64,000 bases of DNA, taken from assembly GCA_019096065.1 (NCBI GenBank), contig JAGUCH010000008.1, positions 6,639,001-6,703,000 of the forward strand. The letters run 5' to 3'. The notes below the pieces were generated by a model, which saw nothing but the letters and a program-made list of their open reading frames with translations, was not told where the DNA came from and did not search any database. This document shows, in pieces, positions 30,883 to 40,797 of this stretch; within the stretch, counting starts at the first letter, position 1; every line of letters begins with the position of its first letter. Made by a program: the position numbers and the translations under genes. The stretch is from Paracyclopina nana (Eukaryota; Arthropoda; Copepoda; Cyclopoida; Cyclopettidae).

Positions 30883-30916
30883 TATAAAGGCGGCGTAGGC
30901 CTGGGGCCTAGTCAGT
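30883..30916 (+). promoter_or_regulatory. TATA plus initiator of the E1 glycoprotein gene
   Basis: TATAAAG at 30883-30889 and TCAGT at 30912-30916. From the first T to the initiator A is 31 nt, the canonical spacing. The predicted start at 30914 leaves a 30-nt leader before the ATG at 30944. Confidence 0.65.
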
Positions 30917-30943
30917 TTTTACTTGACATTCGCTGAGTTAATA

Positions 30944-32827
30944 ATGTTGGTACTTGTGCTTTTGACTTTGTCCTTGCCCATAATCAACAGCCGGGCTGCA
31001 TCTAACGCACTATTAGATGGACCGGTATGTCACAAAGGGCATGCCTTGGTCCCTGTGCGCGTGGTTTATCATCCTAAGCCTGATAAAAAGGCTATGATCA
31101 TTGACACTGGTAATTTCCGCCAGCTCCTTGAAAAGACCCTTGACTCGGTGAATGTGCTCGAGGATGGTGTGGGACGATTAACAGAGGAGGTTCCTACAAC
31201 TCAGACTCCCACTGATGTAGTGACCTACCAAGATAGAGAATATGTGGGTGTTAAGGCTCCGCCAACGAAATTGGATGAGGAGTGTAAAACACTAGGACTT
31301 GATTTTAACTCGTTTATTCCGGAAAACCAAGTTGACATGGACAGAACATTAGAACTTTTGACTCAAGCAGCAGATTCTAATACTGCGACTACCTTCACGT
31401 TTTGCTTGAAGTTTCGTTTCATTGGGAACTCTCCAGTTTCACTGGATGGACATGTTCCTTTTGATAGAATTCCATGGAAAGAAGTTCCTAAAGCTTCCAT
31501 CAAACCTGGATTCCCATGCATAACAGGGAAGTTTGCTGATAAAAAACTAGTAGAGGCCACGTCACATCTTTTTGACGGCACAAGCCCGGTGGGAACTATT
31601 TGTGTACGGCATAAATACGCCATTAATCATAAGGGCCAGATAAGCCATAAATTGTCCAAGGCCAAAAGTATGGTCAACCATGCTTTGACCGCTCTTAAAA
31701 ACCTTGCTGAAGCTGGTCGCACTACAAAATTTACTGAAGGAATGATGAAGAAAGTCAAACTTCTGGTCATTCCGGATAATATTAGTTTAGCAGTACACAT
31801 GCTACGAAAGGTTAGTGACGCATTTGTAAAACTTGGCTACTTGCCCGGGGATTACAAGGAAGTGCTAGCGATGGTGGAACAAATAGTTACCTTTGCTAGA
31901 AACATTAGGCAGGTTGACAAGCGATTCAGTCTGCCCCGAGTTAACATAGCTAGCGATTTGGAGAACCAAGCTGTGACAAATAGTGTGTATGATCCACTAA
32001 CTAATACTGAAGTGGTGGGCGATAGTGTATCTCAGGGAATGATGAGTTTCCACAGTCTGGATCCTGAACCTGAAGTGACATTTAAAGTAGTGTCTAGAAG
32101 TGTTCATGGACAAGTGTTAGCGGACACATTCTTAACAAAATATAAAGATATGGCTTATGTCACTAAGGATCTACCTATTTATGGAGATTGCTATATGCAT
32201 GATGCCAATGTCACTGTGTGTGGTAATAAGCATGTTACAATGCCATACGGAGCCCAACAGTGTGCCAAGTTATTATTGGGCTTAGCTTTGGGTGACCCTT
32301 TTTCCGAGTGTAACATGGTCCCACTGACTGATAATACATTGGAAGAAGTGGCTTGCCAGGAGTACAGAGGGTTCCTGAATGTCATCAAGGACACCTCTAT
32401 AAACAGGACTTGCTTAAATGACTTTAAGAATTCCATAGCTTTAGTGCCTGGCTCGTACCAAGTGCTAAGCCAATGCCTGGTCACGATGGGAAGTTATAGT
32501 ACTGGGTATGAAGACTCCCCATGGGAAAGTGACATTTTGAAGTTCTTTACAAAGTTTCCAGAGGAAGAGCCACTGGGTTTGTTTGACCATTGGAAAATCA
32601 TACTAATTATAAGCACACTTTCAGGCTTCATTATAATTTTGTTAGTCTGCATCCTAGTGTGGAAACGTCGGGCACTAATCCGCAGATGCTGTGGAGAGCC
32701 TGATTATGTTGAACCAAGAACTGGGCGTCGGCGGATAAATGCCAGGCGCCTTGATAATGGAAAGGACCCCATGGAAATGGGACTGATGGGTGGAAAAAAC
32801 AAGCTTGGAGCTGCTACGTTAGTATAA
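30944..32827 (+). CDS. Envelope-like glycoprotein G1 of E1
   Basis: 627 residues from the ATG 30944; an upstream TTG extension is not needed. Signal peptide of about 20 residues; ectodomain of about 550 residues with conserved CHKGHALVPVRVVYHP near its start, several cysteines, N-glycosylation sites (NVTVC, NRTC) and a membrane-proximal YEDSPWESD block; one transmembrane helix (about 565-590); a basic tail ending ATLV, a class I PDZ-ligand type end. I see no furin site. The paralogue G2 in E3 shares this layout at roughly 45% identity by eye. It probably mediates cell attachment or fusion as a retroelement Env, by position next to the 3' LTR. Sequence family not recognised. Confidence 0.8.
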   Translation: MLVLVLLTLSLPIINSRAASNALLDGPVCHKGHALVPVRVVYHPKPDKKAMIIDTGNFRQLLEKTLDSVNVLEDGVGRLTEEVPTTQTPTDVVTYQDREYVGVKAPPTKLDEECKTLGLDFNSFIPENQVDMDRTLELLTQAADSNTATTFTFCLKFRFIGNSPVSLDGHVPFDRIPWKEVPKASIKPGFPCITGKFADKKLVEATSHLFDGTSPVGTICVRHKYAINHKGQISHKLSKAKSMVNHALTALKNLAEAGRTTKFTEGMMKKVKLLVIPDNISLAVHMLRKVSDAFVKLGYLPGDYKEVLAMVEQIVTFARNIRQVDKRFSLPRVNIASDLENQAVTNSVYDPLTNTEVVGDSVSQGMMSFHSLDPEPEVTFKVVSRSVHGQVLADTFLTKYKDMAYVTKDLPIYGDCYMHDANVTVCGNKHVTMPYGAQQCAKLLLGLALGDPFSECNMVPLTDNTLEEVACQEYRGFLNVIKDTSINRTCLNDFKNSIALVPGSYQVLSQCLVTMGSYSTGYEDSPWESDILKFFTKFPEEEPLGLFDHWKIILIISTLSGFIIILLVCILVWKRRALIRRCCGEPDYVEPRTGRRRINARRLDNGKDPMEMGLMGGKNKLGAATLV

Positions 32828-32930
32828 AGCTAAAGTTTTGTTGTATCACTTATCATTTACTATTGAGCAATCTAGTCACCTTTTTTCATATTTTAGTTCA
32901 TAAAATGATGACAAAAGCTGAAAAAGTTTG

Positions 32931-32941
32931 GGCCGGGGTAA
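32931..32941 (+). other. Polypurine-like tract of E1
   Basis: Purine-rich GGCCGGGGTAA directly before the 3' LTR. E3 has AGGGCTGGGGAA in the same place, both preceded by AAAAGCTGAAAAAGTT. Expected primer for plus-strand DNA synthesis. Confidence 0.6.
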
Positions 32942-33649
32942 TGATGGACGACAAGTTCATCATGGCGTTATGATATGGAAATGGGATGACAGAAACAGAA
33001 GGAAGAAGAAGATGACTATTCAACGCAAAAATATCAACCATAACCTCGCAACCTCCTGTTGAATTGCATCAGAAATATGGGAAGGAAGATGAAGCTACCT
33101 GGTGAAGGGAGGTTAGCCTTGGGAGGACAAGGCAGGATTGCGAGGAGAAGGGGAGTTCTTCAGGGGACTTCAGAGAAGCAACATGTCAACCTTATAGCTA
33201 GAGGTTGACTGGTGTGAACTCTGCCAGCAGCTGGAACCTGAAGATCCTCGCTAAGTTTGATGTGTGCAGCACTGAAGAGACAGCCGCAGAGAAGAAACTT
33301 TATTGTCATATACATTGTTTTGAGCTCTGATTAGAAGCAGCTGTTATGTTGTGTTGTGCCAGCTAATGAATAGAAAATACCATCAGACCTTAATGAAGTA
33401 TATTAGTGCTCAACTCATAGCGAGGTCCTGATCCCTGGAATGATCAGGGTGAAAGGGCGAGCCTTAACCACTGGTCAACTGTACATAAGCGTGCCGAGAG
33501 GTTCCTTGCCAGAAGCTGTGTACGTGAGGCTGCGGCCTCTGCATAGCGGCTTGTGAGACCTGGCAGCTCCGGTGTTGCGAATGAGTACTGGACTTGGGAC
33601 CGATGCTTAACCTTCCTAGGTTCCTGAAGAGAGTACGAATTGTACACCA
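32942..33649 (+). repeat. 3' LTR of E1 (708 bp)
   Basis: Same length as the 5' LTR with one difference seen. It is followed at once by the GACT duplication and E2 LTR sequence. Confidence 0.95.
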
Positions 33650-34347
33650 GACTAGGATGCATAACTGCCCAGGAAACCACTATACAAGTTATGGTCAAAC
33701 AAAGTTCAACAGAGTTGTCTTATTCACTCAGCTTTTAACACCACACAAATTAATGGCTACTAACACAAAGCAATAAGTACTGCAGTAAATATTCTTGTGG
33801 CCATCTTCTTCATGCCTCAGCACACTTTGGAGAACTCTGGTGGGACAATAGCAGGGCAGAGCTCACTCAATGGGCCTTGTGCACTAGGTCCATGTCTTGC
33901 TTCTCTGAAGTCCCCCATCGAACTCGCCGAGTCTTCTCCTTCTTCTCCCCTCGATGCATCGCAGCAAGTTCCATCAGCTTCCATCTGCTTCTCTCCGTTA
34001 TCATGCAGCCGCAGGTCCTCTCTATAAAGCAGCTAGCAACTCCTCCACACAATGGCTAGCAACTTCTCCACTCAAGGTCAGGTGAATTGCCATAGGTTAG
34101 GCTCAACGTATAGGTAGTAGCAGCAGCGACAGCAATAATCAGAGAGTTGGAGGAGATGAAAAAGTGGTTTTTAAGAAAGGAGGTTTTGTGATTTTGAGGT
34201 GGTGATGTAGCGGTGAATAGGCAACCTTCCGGACTTCTGGTGGCTCCACGGGTTCCACGGTTTCCACAGGTTCCACTGGAGGGGTCCAATCAAGTCCTAT
34301 TCTGGTCGTAATGTGCACCAGAGACATGATGTACTTATTGCCCATCA
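33650..34347 (-). repeat. 5' part of the split E2 5' LTR
   Basis: 698 bp; on the minus strand it starts TGATGGGCAATAAG at 34347. It matches 36960-37657 in reverse orientation. The first four bases at the left (33650-33653, GACT) are the E1 duplication. Open frames inside it are chance. Confidence 0.93.
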
Positions 34348-34731
34348 GCTCCACGTAAGATTGATGTTAAGATCGACATGACTGCACTTCTGCCTGCCAT
34401 GGTAGCCCAGTTTGCCGATCGAGCCATTGGGACGTACCCGCAGTGTGTGAGGTACACAGCTGGAGCTAGGCCCCAAAAGCTAGCCGCATTTGTAGAGAAG
34501 GCCTGGCAACAAAAGCCAAGGCGAGGATCACGACTGTATGCTGATGTAGCTTGCGGGCGCCCTTTTGGTGCAGGAGCAAATGGACCTGACATACTGCACG
34601 CCAAGCGCTCCAAAGTCGATAAGAATAAGGAGCGTGTGAGCCTACTCCTCCAGACAAAAATGGAGGAAATGACCCCCAGCGATATCAAGGTATTCACTGA
34701 GGCGATTAATGGATTTGTTGGGCAGTTCTGA
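34348..34731 (+). pseudogene. Accessory ORF A of E3, 3' fragment
   Basis: In frame from the first base after the E2 LTR: aligns with E1 ORF A from APRRIDIK to the C-terminus (ending FVGQF) with roughly half the residues conserved. The 5' half has been displaced by E2 and is not in the window. No internal stop. Confidence 0.85.
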
Positions 34732-34835
34732 AAAATGAATTTACCCTTTGAAAGTTGAATTGTACATATTGATGTAATACCTGGTGGTGGGCCAATACTC
34801 GTAATTTTTTACCATACATGTCAACATGTTATGAT

Positions 34836-34841
34836 AATAAA
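34836..34841 (+). terminator. Poly(A) signal after accessory ORF A of E3
   Basis: AATAAA 105 nt after the stop, in the same position relative to the glycoprotein gene as in E1. Confidence 0.6.
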
Positions 34842-34907
34842 AGCCAATGGCAAAAAGCAATGAGTGTCTAGCCATAGCCCAATGGCGTGCCCACGCTCGT
34901 CTGGGCT

Positions 34908-34954
34908 TATAAGGAAAGTTAGTTGTCTGGAGGCCCACATAGTTTCTGATCAGT
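34908..34954 (+). promoter_or_regulatory. TATA-like promoter of G2
   Basis: TTATAAGG at 34908, with TCAGT at 34950-34954. The 44-nt spacing is longer than ideal, so the actual start may be nearer 34938. It is the positional counterpart of the G1 promoter. Confidence 0.45.
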
Positions 34955-34969
34955 ATTCGTGCTGGTAAG

Positions 34970-36856
34970 ATGTTGTTTGAATTGGCCTACATATTTACCC
35001 TTCTTGGGTCTGGCACTTGGGGCCTATCCAACTACCCAAATACTCAGTTTGTGCTGGATGAGGCACTTTGCCATTCTGGACATGCCCTAGTTCCAGTCAG
35101 GGTGGTCTATCACCCTAGAATGGTGAAAAAGGCTATGGTGTTAGATACAAAGGATTACAGTGGCCTTTTGCAATCAACAATTGGCGTGCTGGATAGTATC
35201 GACACTATGGTAAAGGGAGTTAAAGAAAATGAGAAAATGGTGCATATTGGAAATATGGTGGCAATTGGCGAACCAAGCACCCCAAATACCATCGACCAGT
35301 CTTGTTCCAAATATCAAGGGTTTGTGCCACTTGCCATTAAATCTAATGAAGACATGGATGTTTTCCTAGAACTGTTACGTTACACTGCAAAGCAAAGCCC
35401 ACTTGCTCCAAAGGTAACTTTATGTGTAAAATTTCAAATTGTCAACGAGGTTCCTATGTCTCTGGATGGAAAAACCACATTTCCCCAAGTTACGTATGAG
35501 AAAAAACCGAACGATCAGGTTATCGCGGGTTACCCGTGTATCACGGGGTACTTCACCTTGGAACCAGGACAGAGGACCATGACCTCAGTTAAAGCCCATA
35601 CAGCACATAGTGATGGAAAGGCAACGTTGTGTGTCCAAAATGACTTTGTTGTTACGCATAAGGACTTTGTCAAATCAGAATTGTCTGGGAGGAAAAGCTT
35701 CCTTGAAAAGGCCTACAATGCCGTTATGGCCTTAGCAGAATCAGGTAAATCGACTAGATTCACCGATGCTATGCTAGCTAATGCCACTCCATTAAGAGTC
35801 CCGCCGAAAGTTTCTTTGGCCTTACGATTACTGAACAGGTTTAGCAAGGTCTTTTTGAAGTCGGGATTATTACCAAATGATCTCCAGCAAGCATTAACCT
35901 ACGCTGACACTGTTGTGCAATTTGCCAGGAATTTTGGACAAGTGGGTACACGTTTCAGCATACCCACCCTGGCGCATAATAGTGACAGAAATGCTGCCAC
36001 TATTACAAATGTTTACGAGCCTTTGGCGAACACTGAGGGTAGTGGAGATTTTGTCTCTCAGGGTATAGTCGGGTATAAGGAAATGGACCCTACCCCTGAG
36101 GTCACATACCACATTGTGTCACGAAGCAAAAACGGACTTTTGTTGCGTGATAGATATCTGACTCGCCGAAATGATTTAGTATTTGTGTCTCGGGAAATAC
36201 CCACTTATAGCGATTGCTTTATCCATGACCATAATTTAACCGTGTGTGAAAATAAGGACTTTGACTTGACTGAAAGAGCCCAACACTGTGCTAAAGTACT
36301 TTTAGGGCTATCTCTGGGTGACCCATTTGACGCCTGTGATTTAGAAGCACTAAAGACTAACACGCTCACCGATGTGGGATGTGCAAATTATAAAGGATTC
36401 TTAAATTTGGCCTCAAGTGCCCTGATCAATAGGACTTGTTTAAATGACTTTAAGAATTCGATGGTGTTGGAGCCAGGGTCCTACCAGATTCTTAGCAACT
36501 GTAAGGTTTCCCTTGGACTTCAAAGTATTGGATATGAGGACTCTCCTTGGGAAAGTGATATGGTAAAATTCTTTACTAAATTCCCTGAAGATGAAATTGG
36601 AGGTATATTCAATAATTGGGAAATAATCCTGACGGTGGGCCTATTGTCTGCTGCCCTGGGATTCACGTGTATGGGCATATTGATTTGGAAAAGGCGGCGA
36701 GTGTGCAGCCGCTGCTACGATGATGGAGGCTATGTGAGACCTAATACGTCCCGCTCACGGCTTCGCTACAATAGAGGAGATCGCAAGAAAGACGCTGACC
36801 AAAATCAGCGCCTTACTGTGCGAATGAGTGGCTTGGGTGGTGCTACGTTAGTATAA
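34970..36856 (+). CDS. Envelope-like glycoprotein G2 of E3
   Basis: 628 residues, intact. Signal peptide (LFELAYIFTLLGSG), the HALVPVRVVYHP block, NLTVC and NRTC glycosylation motifs, YEDSPWESD, a transmembrane helix near 565-590 and a basic tail ending ATLV as in G1. It is far more diverged from G1 than the RT genes of E1 and E2 are from each other, as expected for an Env under host pressure or exchanged by recombination. Its gene lies directly before the 3' LTR and is probably polyadenylated in it. Confidence 0.8.
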   Translation: MLFELAYIFTLLGSGTWGLSNYPNTQFVLDEALCHSGHALVPVRVVYHPRMVKKAMVLDTKDYSGLLQSTIGVLDSIDTMVKGVKENEKMVHIGNMVAIGEPSTPNTIDQSCSKYQGFVPLAIKSNEDMDVFLELLRYTAKQSPLAPKVTLCVKFQIVNEVPMSLDGKTTFPQVTYEKKPNDQVIAGYPCITGYFTLEPGQRTMTSVKAHTAHSDGKATLCVQNDFVVTHKDFVKSELSGRKSFLEKAYNAVMALAESGKSTRFTDAMLANATPLRVPPKVSLALRLLNRFSKVFLKSGLLPNDLQQALTYADTVVQFARNFGQVGTRFSIPTLAHNSDRNAATITNVYEPLANTEGSGDFVSQGIVGYKEMDPTPEVTYHIVSRSKNGLLLRDRYLTRRNDLVFVSREIPTYSDCFIHDHNLTVCENKDFDLTERAQHCAKVLLGLSLGDPFDACDLEALKTNTLTDVGCANYKGFLNLASSALINRTCLNDFKNSMVLEPGSYQILSNCKVSLGLQSIGYEDSPWESDMVKFFTKFPEDEIGGIFNNWEIILTVGLLSAALGFTCMGILIWKRRRVCSRCYDDGGYVRPNTSRSRLRYNRGDRKKDADQNQRLTVRMSGLGGATLV

Positions 36857-36959
36857 CAACTCTATCATACCTAATGTTATGTAAGCGGTCAATGACACCT
36901 TTTTTATATTTTTAGAGCCTGAAAATATTTCAAAAGCTGAAAAAGTTAGGGCTGGGGAA

Positions 36960-37885
36960 TGATGGGCAATAAGTACATCATGTCCCTGGTGCACGTTACG
37001 ACCAGAATAGGACTTGATTGGACTCTTCCAGTGGAACCAGTGGAAACCGTGGAACCCGTGGAGCCCCCAGATGCCCGGAAGGTTGCCTATTCACCGCTAC
37101 ATCACCACCTCAAAATCACAAAACCTCCTTTCTTAAAAACCACTTTTTCATCTCCTCCAACTCTCTGATTATTGCTGTCGCTGCTGCTACTACCTATACG
37201 TTGAGCCTAACCTATGGCAATTCACCTGACCTTGAGTAGAGGAGTTGCTAGCCATTGTATGGAGGAGTTGCTAGCTGCTCTATAGGGAGGGCCTGCTGCT
37301 GCATGATGATGGAGAGAAGCAGATGGAAGCTGATGGAACTTGCTGCCATGGATCGAGGGAAGAAGAAGGAGAAGACTCGAGGAGTTCGAGGGGGGACTTC
37401 AGAGAAGCAAGACATGGACCTAGTGCACAAGGCCCATTGAGTGAGCTCTGCCTTGCTATTGTCCCACCAAAGTTCTCCAAAGTGTGCTGAGGCATGAAGA
37501 AGATGGCCACAAGAATATTTACTGCAGTATTTATTGCTTTGTGTTAGTAGCCATTAATTTGTGTGGTGTTAAAAGCTGAGTGAATAAGACAACTCTGTTG
37601 AACTTTGTTTGACCATGACTTGTATAGTGGTTTCCTGGGCAGTTATGCATCCAAGTCTGAGGCTGTTGAGGTCGTTGAGGACTTGGGTAGGAGGCCCAAT
37701 CACTGGTCTACAGCACTGAAGTTTGCCATGTGATGTATCTCGCCATAGTTGGAGCACTGAAGCTGTGGCTTTGGGTCCAAGGCGGGTAGACATCCGGCCA
37801 GCACCCGGAGGCTGCGAACGGTACCGCGACCATAAAGCCGATGCTAACCATCCTAGGCTTTAGAGGGTGTGACCGTCGCACACCA
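36960..37885 (+). repeat. 3' LTR of E3 (926 bp)
   Basis: Starts TGATGGGCAATAAG after a purine-rich AGGGCTGGGGAA and ends CGCACACCA. It corresponds to the two E2 LTR pieces joined. Any 4-bp duplication would be TAAA (37886-37889), but its partner lies outside the window. Confidence 0.93.
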
Positions 37886-38322
37886 TAAATGTCATAGATG
37901 TCAAACAAAAGTTAAAGAATCCTGAAAGTGGGCAAAATTGGCTGTTCTACTGATTTCCCTCATGGAAACTATTTCAAACAAATTTTCAGCTTAGAGGTGA
38001 ATTTCAACCTTTTCTGTCATTTTTCACTAATTTGAGCTATTTTCGAGGCTAACAAGTTCTCCCAAAAAGAATCTGAAAATCTGTGTCAAAATGAGAATTT
38101 GGCGATTTAGCAGAATTTCACATGAGCGTGAAAACAGCTTTTTGAACCACCGTGTGTTGTTACATAAAAGCCAAACAGAAGTTGCCCCCAAAAAGTAGTA
38201 CTTTTTGGCTCCCAAGATGTCAAAAAGGAGTTGAAAAATAATGGTTAACAAGAGACTTTTAACCGTTTTCCAAAGTCCTTGCGAAGTGTATTGTTATCTC
38301 ATGCTTTTCATGCATTAAAAAG

Positions 38323-38800
38323 ATAAGCTGTGCCCTAAAGCTGCTGCATTGCTCTGCTCATCTCAATTGTGAAGAAAATGCTCGATCTTAAAAAAACTTG
38401 TATAAAAATGTAATGTTACGAGTTCTTTGAGGCGTGCTAAACATGCTGAATACCACAAATTGTTCAAATTGTTCAAATTTCAAGACAACAAACCCAAAAA
38501 ATGCAGCTTAAGAAAGTTTTCTTGCATTGAAAAAATAAGCTGTGTCCTAAAGCTGCCACATTGCGCTGCTCATATCATTTGTGAAGAAAATGCTCGATCT
38601 TAAAAAAACAAAAACAACTTGCATAAAGCTGTAATGTTAGGAGTTCTTTAACGCCTGCTAAACTTGCTGAATATCACAAATTGTTCAAATTGTTCAAATT
38701 TCAAGACAACTAACCCAAATAATGCAACTTAAGAAAGTTTTCTTGCATTGAAAAAATAAGCTGTGCCCTAAAGCTGCCACACCGAACTGCATATCTCACT
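38323..38800. repeat. Tandem repeat of about 212-221 bp
   Basis: ATAAGCTGTG(T/C)CCTAAAGCTGC recurs at 38323, 38535 and 38756; units one and two also share GAAGAAAATGCTCGATCTTAAAAAAA and two adjacent ATTGTTCAA words. The third unit is cut short. Confidence 0.8.
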
Positions 38801-39810
38801 TGTGATTAAAATAGGATCAATTAACCCCGACTGTAACAAAAATGCACAAATATCTGAATATTGCACTCCCAAAGTAATTATTAAATGTTAAAATGGAGTT
38901 CTATGCTGACACTGCTATAAAATTTCCCAGATCAAAGCCAAAAAGGAGCTAAAAAGTACTAATTTCAGGGGGATATGGGGTTTTGGCAACACCGGCATCA
39001 TCTCCAGGTTTTGGCTAGCATTCTGTTCCAAACATGTACATGCAGTTTCATGTAAACTTGTTCCTGAAGGAGAAAGAAAAATATCTTAAACTTGTTTATT
39101 ACAGGTACAAGTTAACGCCATATTTCTAACACTCTCAAATGTCAGCAAAATTGGGGTTGGGGGGTTGGAGCTACAAAAAAATTATTAGAATTGACATCAA
39201 AAACTTGTACATGTTTTCGCTGCTGATTCTAACAATTATTTGCACTGGCAAAAACCTGTCTTTGCATGTCCAGAACCTGCTTAGCATCCAAAAAAATTTC
39301 CTAGTTGGGCATATTTTGGGTGGGCAATTTTTCTGGGCTGCGTCTGAAGAGCCAGCCTTCAAATGCAATGAAAACTTGCCGTTCTGTGCTTTGACACATG
39401 GTTAAACATAACAAGAATTTATCAGGCACAAAATCACACAACATTTCATTTTTACCGAGGTCAAGTGAACTGAGGTTAGCTGAGCGATTTGCGGCCAAAC
39501 ATATTTGCCTGAGTACCTGACTCTGGTATTTTTTATCTGTCTTTCTTTTTAGGTGGGATCTTTGGGATCATTTGGGATCAATTTTTATAATGCATGGTGT
39601 AGGATGGCTTTTGGTACCATAGACCGATTCTTTTGTCAAAATCTAAAAAAATCATTTTACAAATACCAGATATTTGCAAATATCAGCATAACAGCGCGAC
39701 TTATTTTGTTAATATTATCGCAGGTGAACAGGGCCTTAATTGCGCATGTCAAAAATACATTTTCAGCTTTATTACTATGTTGTACTACATAAGCATGCAG
39801 TTAAGTAGAA

Positions 39811-40260
39811 GTACCGCGCGATGTGCAAGCTTTCTCTCTTGCAAATTCAAAATGAGTCTAAAGTTTGACTTTGCCTTGCCTCATACTTTGAGTCAAGTTG
39901 ACTCAATTTATCGCCTGCAACTGATATTTTGACTGAAATTTGACTTGGTCAAGAATTTCGTGTTTTATTAGCAGTAAAATAGAAGTACCGCGCGATGACT
40001 TTGACTTTGCCTTGCCTCATACTTTGAGTCAAGTTGACTCAATTTATCGCCTGCAACTGATATTTTGACTGAAATTTGACTTGGTCAAGAATTTCGTGTT
40101 TTATTAGCAGTAAAATAGAAGTACCGCGCGATGCGCAGGTTTTCTCTCTTGCAAATTCAAAAATAAATCAAATGTTTGACTTTGTCTCATATTTTGAGTC
40201 AAATTGACTTAAACTATCAACTGGAACTGCCACTTTGACTGAAATTTGACTTGGTCAAGA
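39811..40260. repeat. Tandem repeat with GTACCGCGCGATG
   Basis: GTACCGCGCGATG occurs at 39811, 39985 and 40121. Units share TTTGAC...GTCAA and GAAATTTGACTTGGTCAAGAATTTCGTG. The middle unit lacks about 40 bp (the CTTTCTCTCTTGCAAATTCAAA segment). TTTGACTTG/CAAGTTGAC inverted words make each unit hairpin-prone. Confidence 0.8.
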
Positions 40261-40352
40261 ATTTCGTGTCAAGGACTCCTTTGATAGGGTCAAAACTGGG
40301 ACCCTGACCTTAATGGAGAACTTCTCACCTTTGGAGAACACCCCCATCACTC

Positions 40353-40795
40353 TTGTTGCCGCGGGTAAACTGCCCAGAGGTCCAGGAATTGGCCAAGAAT
40401 GAAGCCTACCAATTTATGGTAAAGCGCCGATTTGTACACTGGCTCATCAAGACTATCAAGTTGCAGGTTGTGGCCCAAGAATACACCAAATTGGAAGATA
40501 TAGTTGGCTTCGCATCAAGAGTGGAAGCTTCATTTTCCAATGACAAGAAGGCTTCAGTACCACCACCAGAGGTTAATGCCATCAACATTCAAGGAAGATC
40601 AACCGGCCCAACTCAAAAATCAAGAGAGCCTCGAAAATACAGTGGAGAAATTCATCGACCTTGTCAAAGGTCGCCTTGGAGAATGCCGACCACCTAGGAC
40701 CTCACAGGCTAATCGCCTCAAGTGCTGGTACTGTGACATTCCAGGCCACCGAGAGACAGAGTGTTTCAGCAAGAAGAGAGATCAGAAGAACAATA
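40353..40795 (+). pseudogene. gag: Gag remnant of E5
   Basis: Two overlapping frames carry one protein: a capsid-like helical part in the first and a CX2CX4HX4C knuckle (CWYCDIPGHRETEC, 40723-40764) in the second, so a frameshift lies near 40550-40620. It is cut off by a MITE at 40796. Confidence 0.75.
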
Positions 40796-40797
40796 TA

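Larger units (their letters stand above)
8851..33649 (+). mobile_element. Giant LTR retroelement E1 (24.8 kb), nearly intact
   Basis: Bounded by 708-bp direct LTRs (8851-9558 and 32942-33649) and a 4-bp duplication. Order: LTR, PBS, 1.27-kb leader, gag, pol with a MITE, ORF3, a 6-kb structured non-coding region, GC-rich antisense exons, an antisense spliced membrane-protein gene, an accessory ORF, a glycoprotein gene, a polypurine stretch, LTR. It is two to four times the usual LTR-element length. The one-base LTR divergence means a very recent insertion. The only visible inactivating lesion is the MITE in RNase H. Confidence 0.92.
34348..37885 (+). mobile_element. Retroelement E3, right part
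   Basis: Contains the 3' part of accessory ORF A, glycoprotein G2 and a 926-bp 3' LTR. Its left portion is cut off by the E2 insertion at 34347/34348. E2 and E3 share the same LTR family, so E2 inserted into a close relative in inverted orientation. Confidence 0.9.
37886..40289. other. AT-rich non-coding DNA with tandem repeats
   Basis: 2.4 kb with no gene supported. It holds two local tandem repeats (listed separately) and otherwise low-complexity AT-rich sequence. Open frames here are short and not repeat-conserved. Confidence 0.6.

Noticed and set aside
30944-32827. Furin-type cleavage in G1/G2
   Set aside because: No RxKR-type site in a suitable exposed position in either protein; only the E4 glycoprotein has one.
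38323-40260. CRISPR-like interpretation of the tandem repeats
   Set aside because: Few long, diverged units without short identical repeats and spacers, in animal DNA.
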